From contig CAMFQI010000112.1 of NCBI GenBank assembly GCA_945980015.1, positions 1 through 5,076 on the forward strand: a stretch of DNA of 5,076 nt. The letters are read 5' to 3'. A program made the translations under genes and the position numbers. Shown piece by piece: positions 1 to 5,076 of the stretch (positions are counted from its first letter, which is position 1; every line of letters starts with the position of its first letter). This stretch comes from an uncultured Eubacterium sp. GTDB lineage: Bacteria; Bacillota; Clostridia; Oscillospirales; Acutalibacteraceae. The notes below the pieces were generated by a model that saw nothing but the letters and a program-made list of their open reading frames with translations, was not told the origin of the DNA and made no database searches.

Positions 1-1524
1 GGCATATTTGCATACAAGTGCAGTAACAAAAGCAAGCAATATTGGAGCAATAATACACAAAAAGAAGTTTAGACGAACAGTCGTACTTGATACGAACACA
101 CGTAAATTGAGTAATGCCAAAATAAGATAACCGACGGCACCGCTTATTACAGGTGCAAAAAGAAGCAAATTTGTTTTTGACATAAGAACGAAATTAAGTA
201 TAATCCTGATTACACCGCAGACTGCGTACGGCAAAATTGATTTTTGAGGCATACCGATTGCCTGAACGAAGAAAACACAGGTTCCTGCAAGACAGTAAAG
301 AGGAACACTTATTGCATATGCTTTTACTAAATTTCCCGTTGCTGATACAACATCGGGAGAAGACGAATACAAAAACGAAAGTATATCATCACTGCAAAGA
401 AATAAAGCAAGACCGCCGAGAGATGACAAGACGGCAGTATATTTAAGAATAGACGAGGCGAGAGTTTCCAATCTTTCTTTATCATCATTATCAAAAGCAC
501 GGCTGATTACGGGTACGGCGCATACACCGAGAGCCATAGTAATGCCGGGAACAAGATTTTTGAAATCAAGAGCGCAGGAATGAAGCCCGAAGGCATAGGT
601 CGGAAGGTCGTTATCGGTAACAAAAGCAAGCTTCAATGCTTCGCTCAACTCAGATTTAAGCAAGGATAACGGTGTTCTGTCTAGCAAAATCTGAATACTC
701 GCGGAATCCAAAAACTGAAACACACTTTGAACACCCGAGCTAATCATAATTGGAAAAGCAAAGCGTAGAATTTCTCTACTATATTGAGGCGACGCCTTTG
801 CAGACGGATGATTATCCTTATGAAATGCCGAATACACCCACAAAAAGCAAAGGCTAAAGGCTGAGCCGAGAGTAACGCCGAGCATAGCCGCCGCAGACGA
901 AACGGGATATATCATACTCAAGGCAGTCTGTTCATTTTCGGCAAGGTGACCCAAAACAGTATTTGCGCTTTCATATTCAAGCATAAGCCTTGAACAAGTC
1001 AGTCTTGCAAAAAGAAGACCGAAAACCATTTTTACAAGCGCTTCAATAAGCTGTGAGACTGAAGTAGGCTTCATATCAAGCATACCCTCATAATAACCCC
1101 TAAATGCGCCCGACATACAGGACAAAAGCACGGCGGGGATAAGTACAAGCGAGGTATAAATTCCCTGAGGTGCTTTTACGATATAAAAATTATAGACAAA
1201 CGCACAGGCAATCAATATTACCGTACTTACCGAGCCGACAATAAAAAATACCTTTGTTGAAGATTTTTTGAGAATTGCAACGCTTTGAAAATCGTTTTTT
1301 GCGGCATATGAGCTTACGAGCTTCGACAGAGCAACGGGGAATGCGCCCATGGTTACAATATGAACAGGCATCACAAGATTATAAGCATATGCAAAATATC
1401 CTCTTCCGACTGCGCCTATATACGAAGTCAGCGGAATTTTATATACCGCTCCGATAAATTTCACCGCTACTCCCGAAAGCAAAAGCAAAAATGCAGAGGA
1501 GATATATTTGTTTTTTAAGTTCAC
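1..1524 (-). CDS. SpoVB/MurJ-like polysaccharide (lipid II-type) flippase, C-terminus cut by window edge
   Basis: This is an integral membrane protein of the MOP superfamily (SpoVB / YtgP-MurJ / polysaccharide-biosynthesis branch). Known members flip lipid-linked cell-wall or polysaccharide precursors across the cytoplasmic membrane. I translated the minus strand from GTG at 1524 to base 1: 508 codons, no stop, so the gene continues past the left edge. Family members are usually about 520-550 residues, so only the last tens of residues should be missing. About 13 hydrophobic segments are visible (near residues 8-30, 42-70, 90-112, 118-140, 155-175, 205-230, 252-280, 310-340, 355-378, 393-422, 428-446, 453-475, 484-506), against the usual 14. 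The family-like stretch FRGYYEGMLDMKPTSVSQ at 141-158 is the best recognition point. Hydrophilic loops near 176-203 and 280-309 look longer than usual. The GTG start is supported by GGTGAT upstream; the first ATG would be codon 52, inside a membrane segment. Whether it is a MurJ, a SpoVB or another paralogue cannot be decided here. Confidence 0.9.
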   Translation of the reverse strand, partial: MNLKNKYISSAFLLLLSGVAVKFIGAVYKIPLTSYIGAVGRGYFAYAYNLVMPVHIVTMGAFPVALSKLVSSYAAKNDFQSVAILKKSSTKVFFIVGSVSTVILIACAFVYNFYIVKAPQGIYTSLVLIPAVLLSCMSGAFRGYYEGMLDMKPTSVSQLIEALVKMVFGLLFARLTCSRLMLEYESANTVLGHLAENEQTALSMIYPVSSAAAMLGVTLGSAFSLCFLWVYSAFHKDNHPSAKASPQYSREILRFAFPIMISSGVQSVFQFLDSASIQILLDRTPLSLLKSELSEALKLAFVTDNDLPTYAFGLHSCALDFKNLVPGITMALGVCAVPVISRAFDNDDKERLETLASSILKYTAVLSSLGGLALFLCSDDILSFLYSSSPDVVSATGNLVKAYAISVPLYCLAGTCVFFVQAIGMPQKSILPYAVCGVIRIILNFVLMSKTNLLLFAPVISGAVGYLILALLNLRVFVSSTTVRLNFFLCIIAPILLAFVTALVCKYA

Positions 1525-1527
1525 AAA

Positions 1528-1533
1528 ATCACC
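1528..1533 (-). promoter_or_regulatory. Ribosome binding site that fixes the GTG start of the flippase gene
   Basis: The minus strand reads GGTGAT followed by TTT and GTG. GGTGAT matches the 3' part of the full anti-Shine-Dalgarno complement (AGGAGGTGATC). The distance from its GG to the start codon is 7 nt, the same as in the GAGGTGA site of the neighbouring 141-codon gene. An in-frame GTG at 1560 also exists, but it lies inside the terminator stem and has no such site. Confidence 0.65.
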
Positions 1534-1536
1534 AAC

Positions 1537-1567
1537 AAAAAAAGACAGCGTGAAAAACACACTGTCT
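1537..1567 (-). terminator. Rho-independent terminator after the 141-residue gene
   Basis: On the minus strand, AGACAGTGTG (1567-1558) pairs with CACGCTGTCT (1552-1543) around a TTTTT loop. This gives a 10-bp stem containing one U-G wobble, and it is followed directly by six more T residues (1542-1537). The wobble would be a C-A mismatch in plus-strand RNA, and the plus strand has no T-tract after the stem, so the terminator works in the minus direction only. It begins 17 bp after the TAA of the 141-codon gene. It also lies directly upstream of the flippase start, so it must separate the two genes or act as an attenuator for the second. Confidence 0.9.
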
Positions 1568-1584
1568 AAAAATATAATATCAAA

Positions 1585-2010
1585 TTATTCGCCGTCTACC
1601 TCAACTACTTCGATACTGTCGTCGTCGACAACTACGTCGTCATCCTTTTTGCCCATTTTTGCATCAAACTGAGAAGCAATCTCTTCCTTAAATGCGGCAA
1701 TTTCCTTGTCGAGATATTCAACCTGACCCTTGAGGATAATGATTTCATTAGCGGTAGCTTCGATTTCCTGCTCATTAGCCTCTTCGCCGTCGTAAAGTGC
1801 AAATTGCTGCTTTCCGAATTTCTCATATGCCTTTGAAAGCTTTGTTTTTGCGTCCAAAAGCTCTATTGTCTTTCTGGAAATTTCGATAGCCTCGGCACTC
1901 TTTTTTGCATACTGCTTTGTTTTATTGAGCATATCCTCAAAGTTTGGATTTTTTCTGACGTTGTTTATAGCCTCGTCAACGCTGTTTATTACATCATTGA
2001 TATTCTTCAT
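1585..2010 (-). CDS. Acidic coiled-coil protein of unknown function (141 aa)
   Basis: I do not recognise this protein, and no catalytic or metal-binding motif is visible. It is soluble-looking: no signal peptide, no membrane segment, no cysteine. Most of it should be alpha-helical, with heptad-like charged/hydrophobic stretches around residues 25-65 and 77-116, split by a short break near FALYDGEEAN (70-79). The last 19 residues (123-141) are very acidic: 10 of 19 are Asp or Glu, with two DDD runs separated by VVV. The ATG at 2010 is well supported: GAGGTG lies 5 nt upstream, and a promoter with a perfect -10 box ends 20 bp upstream. The gene has its own promoter and terminator, so it is expressed apart from the hemZ operon and the flippase. 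A structural, chaperone-like or envelope-associated role is possible, but this is speculation. Reality as a gene is much surer than any function. Confidence 0.85.
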   Translation of the reverse strand: MKNINDVINSVDEAINNVRKNPNFEDMLNKTKQYAKKSAEAIEISRKTIELLDAKTKLSKAYEKFGKQQFALYDGEEANEQEIEATANEIIILKGQVEYLDKEIAAFKEEIASQFDAKMGKKDDDVVVDDDSIEVVEVDGE

Positions 2011-2028
2011 ATTTTCACCTCGCCACTA

Positions 2029-2055
2029 CATTATATTACAACAAGTAGAATAATG
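2029..2055. repeat. Imperfect 27-bp inverted repeat over the promoter (possible operator)
   Basis: The plus strand reads CATTATATTAC, AACAA, GTAGAATAATG: two 11-base arms with 9 of 11 positions complementary around a 5-base centre. It covers the -10 box and the whole spacer of the promoter before the 141-codon gene, where a dimeric repressor could block RNA polymerase. The arms are very AT-rich, so chance is a real alternative. I cannot match it to a known regulator's site. Confidence 0.35.
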
Positions 2056-2058
2056 CAA
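2030..2058 (-). promoter_or_regulatory. Sigma-A-type promoter of the 141-residue gene
   Basis: On the minus strand there is a perfect -10 hexamer TATAAT (2035-2030), a 17-bp spacer, and a weak -35 hexamer TTGCAT (2058-2053; only TTG agrees with consensus). Transcription would start about 7 bp downstream, near 2023. That leaves a leader of only about a dozen bases, with the Shine-Dalgarno GAGGTG (2021-2016) almost at the 5' end of the mRNA. The surrounding DNA is AT-rich, so a chance match is possible. The consensus -10, the exact spacer length and the position before a good start codon together make the call reasonable. Confidence 0.6.
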
Positions 2059-2102
2059 TACCAAAAGTGATATTTTATTTTAATCTTTCGTTAATAGTGT
2101 GT

Positions 2103-3536
2103 CTATTCACTATATGCCGAATAAAAATCAATTATACCCTGCTTGCGTTTTTTTATTTCATCAAAATTGCCCAAATATTCATAGGGATATTTATAGTTAT
2201 ATATTCGCTCAATATGTAGGCTTATAGGGTCAACAAGCTTTGTAACACCGCCTGCGCCTGCGGCGAAAACACTGTGAGTTTCGTCCATCATAAAAACATT
2301 ATAAAGACATTCTCTGCCTTGTCTCGCATAGCCTACATTTTCGAGATTACCGAGCGACTTGCTTTGGCGGTACATATAATACGGAAGATAGCCGTTTTTC
2401 GTCAGAGTATCAAAGGAATAGTCGATCATATTACGTGCTGTATTCCTTTGAGAAAGGTCAAAAAATTCCTTTTCCGTTGTGAGATAAGCGCCCGATTTCA
2501 ATGCAAGATTATGAACGGTTATGCTTTCGGGCGAAAGCGAAACGGCGGTATCAATACTGTTTTTGAAGCTGTCGAGAGTATCGGAATTAAGCCCTGCGAT
2601 AAAATCCATATTGATATTATCAAAGCCAACCTCACGTGCCAGATTATACGCCTGAACAGTTTGGAGCGAGGTGTGACGTCTGCCGATATTTTCAAGCACA
2701 GAATCGGAAAAGGTCTGCGGATTAATGCTTATCCTACCGACATTGTGAGAAAACAGAGCGTCCAATTTTTCCTTTGTGACAGTATCGGGTCTGCCGGCTT
2801 CTACCGTATATTCTCGCAAGCACGACAAGTCAAAGCTTTTTTCAACTGCACAAAGAATACTGTCAAGCTGACGTGCACTTAAAGTTGTAGGAGTTCCACC
2901 ACCGAAATAAATCGTTTCAAGTCTTAATGAAAGCGATTTTGCAATACTGCCTATTAATTCAATTTCCCTGCACAAAAGCTCGCAATAGGGCTCAATCAGG
3001 CTTTTTGTATTTTCTATTGAATGAGAAACAAACGAACAATACGAGCATCTGCTCGGGCAAAACGGAATTGAAATATAAAGCGAAAACGAATTCTTTTTTG
3101 AAAGAGCAATTATTTTGTTTTCGCTTTCCATAACGGACAGAGCAAGATTTAGCTTTTTTTCTTCAACTCTGTCGGAAATAAATTTTTCTTTTGCTTTTTG
3201 AAGTCCCAGCTTTTCAACTGTTGCGTGCATTAATCGTGCGGGACGAACGCCGTAGAGAATGCCCCAAGGCAGAGTAAAACCCATAAGCTCGCTCAACGCA
3301 TCATAAAGCAAAAGGCTCAAAACATTCGCTTCGTCGCTGTTTTCGGATATTAAAACGCTTTTTTCGATATGGCGTGAGTACGCCTTAATTTTTACCGAAA
3401 AAGCGTTGTTTTCTTTTTTTGTTAATATAACAACATCATCGTCGCCGTCCTTTTTCAGCTTTTCGAGAGGAAAAAACATAACGGCGATTTTTTCCGTATG
3501 ATAGGAATACGGGTGATTTATATTTTTTATTATCAT
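2103..3536 (-). CDS. hemZ: HemZ, radical SAM coproporphyrinogen III dehydrogenase-like protein
   Basis: This is a 477-residue cytoplasmic radical SAM protein. The HemN/HemZ family is associated with oxygen-independent decarboxylation of coproporphyrinogen III to protoporphyrinogen IX, using a 4Fe-4S cluster and S-adenosylmethionine. The cluster-binding CxxxCxxC is at Cys160, Cys164 and Cys167 (FCPSRCSYC), and the SAM-contacting GGGTP is at 212-216. Before the radical SAM core lies the roughly 150-residue N-terminal extension that separates HemZ from HemN, including WGILYGVRPARL at 91-102. Near the C-terminus, YMYRQSKSLGNLENVGYA (387-404) is strongly HemZ-like. The ATG overlaps the TGA of the upstream hydrolase gene (ATGA), and no good Shine-Dalgarno precedes it, so translation probably depends on coupling. 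The family assignment is firm. The true reaction is less certain, because HemZ occurs in anaerobes without an evident complete haem pathway, and no other haem gene is visible here. Confidence 0.93.
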   Translation of the reverse strand: MIIKNINHPYSYHTEKIAVMFFPLEKLKKDGDDDVVILTKKENNAFSVKIKAYSRHIEKSVLISENSDEANVLSLLLYDALSELMGFTLPWGILYGVRPARLMHATVEKLGLQKAKEKFISDRVEEKKLNLALSVMESENKIIALSKKNSFSLYISIPFCPSRCSYCSFVSHSIENTKSLIEPYCELLCREIELIGSIAKSLSLRLETIYFGGGTPTTLSARQLDSILCAVEKSFDLSCLREYTVEAGRPDTVTKEKLDALFSHNVGRISINPQTFSDSVLENIGRRHTSLQTVQAYNLAREVGFDNINMDFIAGLNSDTLDSFKNSIDTAVSLSPESITVHNLALKSGAYLTTEKEFFDLSQRNTARNMIDYSFDTLTKNGYLPYYMYRQSKSLGNLENVGYARQGRECLYNVFMMDETHSVFAAGAGGVTKLVDPISLHIERIYNYKYPYEYLGNFDEIKKRKQGIIDFYSAYSE

Positions 3537-4150
3537 AATGCTTTCATATATGGATTATTCTTGCGTTCAAAATTGAGAGTTGTATGATTGCCGTGGCCTG
3601 TGTATACGGTATAATCACCTTCAAGATTTTTCAGGCGTTTGAGCGAGTTCATCATTTCTTCCACGCTTCCTGACGGAAAATCCGTTCTTCCGCAGGAGCA
3701 ATAAAACAATGTATCCCCGCTGAAAAGAGAATTTTCGACAATATAGCAGACGCTTCCCTTTGTGTGACCCGGAGTAGAAATAACGGTTATTTCGGTATCG
3801 CCTAGAATTATTTTATCGTTATCCTTAACTATAACATCTGCATCTGCATCATTTTGTTCACCGCCTATAAATACGGCAAGCGACAGTCTGCCCGAATGAA
3901 GCATTGGCTCATCATTTGCGGCAATAACAATCTTCGCATTATATTTTTCTTTAATCTGCTTTGCACCTGCAATATGGTCGCAATGACCGTGAGTGAGCAA
4001 AATATACTCTAAATCGGTATCTCCTATGAGATTTATCATTTTTTCGCTGTACTCGGTACAGTCAACAAGTGCGCTTTTATTCGTTTTTTCATCAACAATA
4101 AGGTAGCAGTTGTTATCCATATTGCCGAAAGAAGAGGATTTTACTAGCAT
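3533..4150 (-). CDS. Glyoxalase II-like metallo-beta-lactamase-fold hydrolase
   Basis: This 205-residue cytoplasmic hydrolase is of the GloB/YcbL-type branch of the metallo-beta-lactamase fold. The dinuclear metal site is complete: THGHCDH at 53-59 (His54, His56, Asp58, His59), PGHT at 127-130 (His129), SGDTLF at 144-149 (Asp146) and TGHG at 184-187 (His186). It lacks the C-terminal substrate-binding domain of classical human-type glyoxalase II, as is usual for bacterial YcbL-like proteins of about 200-215 residues. The likely substrate is a thioester or other small ester, but it cannot be read from the sequence. AAGGAG (4164-4159) lies 8 nt before the ATG, and that ATG overlaps the dtd stop as TAATG. 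Its position between dtd and hemZ is a recurrent arrangement in Clostridia and suggests co-expression rather than a shared pathway. It is not an antibiotic-resistance beta-lactamase: there is no signal peptide, and the motif pattern is glyoxalase II-like. Confidence 0.92.
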   Translation of the reverse strand: MLVKSSSFGNMDNNCYLIVDEKTNKSALVDCTEYSEKMINLIGDTDLEYILLTHGHCDHIAGAKQIKEKYNAKIVIAANDEPMLHSGRLSLAVFIGGEQNDADADVIVKDNDKIILGDTEITVISTPGHTKGSVCYIVENSLFSGDTLFYCSCGRTDFPSGSVEEMMNSLKRLKNLEGDYTVYTGHGNHTTLNFERKNNPYMKAL

Positions 4151-4602
4151 TAGCGAAGCTCCTTTGAGTCAAGAATAATGGTTACGGGTCCGTCATTAAG
4201 TAGCTCGACCGCCATATCTGCGCCGAACCTACCTGTCTGAACGCTTCTTACACCTGCATTTTTCATACCCTGAACAAAATATTCATAAAGCTCGTTTGCA
4301 ATATCGGGAGGTGCAGAGTCGGTAAATGACGGTCGTCTTCCGTGGACGCAATCTGCATACAAGGTAAACTGCGACACAACGAGAGCAGAGCCGTTTATAT
4401 CAAGCAGGCTTTTGTTCATCTTGCCGTTTTCATCCTCAAAAATACGCAAAACAGGTATTTTTTTGAGCAGCTTATCGGCGTCGGCAATTGTATCACCCTG
4501 ACCTACTCCGAGCAAAATCATAAAGCCCTGCTCACATTCGCCGCAAATAACGTCATCAATTTTTACATTTGCATATTTTACTCTTTGAATAACAGCTTTC
4601 AT
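4150..4602 (-). CDS. dtd: D-aminoacyl-tRNA deacylase
   Basis: This homodimeric cytoplasmic enzyme hydrolyses the ester bond of D-aminoacyl-tRNAs (and glycine mischarged on tRNA-Ala), keeping D-amino acids out of proteins. Its 150 residues match the full family length. Both hallmark motifs are present: SQFTL at 77-81, and the Gly-cisPro selectivity motif inside NDGPVT (136-141, Gly138-Pro139). The N-terminus MKAVIQRV and the loop GRRPSF (88-93) are also typical. The start is supported by GAGGAG (4615-4610), 7 nt upstream. The ATG overlaps the rel stop codon as TAATG, and the gene's own stop overlaps the hydrolase start in the same way. The rel-dtd pairing is widespread in Firmicutes. No key residue is missing and nothing suggests decay. 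Confidence 0.97.
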   Translation of the reverse strand: MKAVIQRVKYANVKIDDVICGECEQGFMILLGVGQGDTIADADKLLKKIPVLRIFEDENGKMNKSLLDINGSALVVSQFTLYADCVHGRRPSFTDSAPPDIANELYEYFVQGMKNAGVRSVQTGRFGADMAVELLNDGPVTIILDSKELR

Positions 4603-5075
4603 TAGCTATCTCCTCGTTCTATAAGATATACGCCGTCAATCTTGCTGAGTAAACGAATAATTGCATCGAGATGCTCCTTGTTGTTTACGGTAATAGACAT
4701 AGAGGTAATACAATTTCCGTCATTAATCGGGCGTGCATTTATTGTATGAAGCTTTACGTGAGCGTTGACGATAGTTGTTGTTATATCCAAAACAACGCCG
4801 TCACGGTCAATAGCATAAACGTCAAGAGACGAGCGAGCCTCAACCTTAACCTTACTGTCCCAATGGGCGCTGATCCATCTTTCCGGCTCAGGTGAATTTG
4901 CAATATCAACAGGAACATTCTTACAATCTCTGCGATGAACGGTAAGTCCGTGTCCTCTTGTAATAAAGCCGATAATCGGCTCACCCGGAAGCGGAGAGCA
5001 GCATTTTGCCATATTGATAAGGCAGTTATCTATACCCTCAACGATAATTCCGTCGGTCGAGGTTTTTCTCTTTGA
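4602..5075 (-). CDS. relA: Rel/SpoT-type (p)ppGpp synthetase/hydrolase, C-terminal 157 residues only
   Basis: This is the C-terminal regulatory end of a bifunctional RelA/SpoT homologue, the stringent-response enzyme that makes and degrades (p)ppGpp and senses stalled ribosomes. The reading frame is open up to the right edge, so the hydrolase, synthetase and TGS domains lie outside the window. Counting the first visible codon as residue 1, GIIVEGIDNCL (9-19) leads into the zinc-finger/RIS region. There, Cys25-Cys26 in AKCCSPLPGEPIIGFITRG and His47 with Cys51 (HRRDC) reproduce the conserved Cys-Cys and His-x3-Cys pattern. An ACT domain follows, from about residue 76 to the end (AIDRDGVVLDIT at 88-99). 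The methionine at 5012 is internal, not the start: family-conserved sequence continues upstream of it. The stop overlaps the dtd start (TAATG), so the two genes are coupled. This is the first visible gene of the operon, and the promoter is not in the window. Confidence 0.95.
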   Translation of the reverse strand, partial: SKRKTSTDGIIVEGIDNCLINMAKCCSPLPGEPIIGFITRGHGLTVHRRDCKNVPVDIANSPEPERWISAHWDSKVKVEARSSLDVYAIDRDGVVLDITTTIVNAHVKLHTINARPINDGNCITSMSITVNNKEHLDAIIRLLSKIDGVYLIERGDS

Positions 5076-5076
5076 C

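Noticed and set aside
1525..1587. The 141-codon gene and the flippase are in the same frame with no stop between the TAA and the GTG, suggesting a possible read-through fusion
   Set aside because: Only 20 codons separate them and the stretch encodes the terminator. The flippase has its own ribosome site, and no recoding signal is visible, so chance is the simplest explanation.
1609..1642. Repetitive GTC/GAC run with local symmetry
   Set aside because: It simply encodes the Asp-rich tail of the 141-residue protein and is low-complexity coding sequence, not a separate element.
1632..1826. Overlapping minus-strand frame of 64 codons inside the 141-codon gene
   Set aside because: It is an alternative frame of the same strand with no separate ribosome site. 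The 141-codon frame has the promoter, Shine-Dalgarno and terminator in register.
2094..2113. Inverted repeat ATAGTG / CACTAT over the hemZ stop codon, considered as the operon terminator
   Set aside because: The stem is only 6 bp, half AT, with an 8-base loop and no T-tract on the minus strand. It is too weak to call, and no other hemZ terminator was found; read-through to the terminator at 1537-1567 is possible.
2274..2882. Plus-strand open frame of 202 codons
   Set aside because: It lies wholly antisense to hemZ, its translation resembles no family, and there is no convincing ribosome site. It is a shadow of the hemZ coding sequence.
4342..4605. Plus-strand open frame of 87 codons opposite dtd, and other short plus-strand frames at 237-446, 1275-1457, 2927-3133 and 4671-4895
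   Set aside because: All are antisense to well-supported conserved genes and give compositionally odd, family-less translations.

Overview
The window reads as a chromosomal segment of an anaerobic, low-to-moderate GC Firmicute, most likely a Clostridia member of the Ruminococcus/Oscillospiraceae kind. This is an inference from three things: the gene content and order (rel, dtd, metallo-hydrolase, hemZ), the presence of the Gram-positive anaerobe protein HemZ, and a SpoVB/MurJ-like flippase. All six supported genes lie on the minus strand, so the window is best read from its right end to its left end.

Right part (5075 to 2103, reading leftwards). Four genes are packed without gaps: the C-terminal third domain set of a Rel/SpoT-type (p)ppGpp synthetase/hydrolase (5' end outside the window), D-aminoacyl-tRNA deacylase (dtd), a glyoxalase II-like metallo-beta-lactamase-fold hydrolase, and the radical SAM protein HemZ. 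Each stop overlaps the next start (TAATG, TAATG, ATGA). They are almost certainly one translationally coupled operon, whose promoter lies beyond the right edge. In many Clostridia this cluster continues into hisS and aspS; here it does not.

Middle (2102 to 1537). A 92-bp gap holds a promoter with a perfect -10 box (TATAAT). It drives a 141-residue acidic, coiled-coil protein of unknown function. A strong rho-independent terminator follows 17 bp after that gene, so it forms its own small transcription unit. The promoter sits inside an imperfect 27-bp inverted repeat.

Left part (1524 to 1). A nearly complete multi-pass membrane protein of the SpoVB/MurJ (MOP) flippase superfamily begins with GTG only 12 bp after the terminator T-tract. 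It runs unbroken for 508 codons and off the left edge.

No RNA genes, mobile elements, CRISPR arrays or long repeats were seen. Most of the window is conserved housekeeping content. The least explained parts are the 141-residue gene with its private promoter and terminator, and how the flippase directly behind that terminator is expressed.
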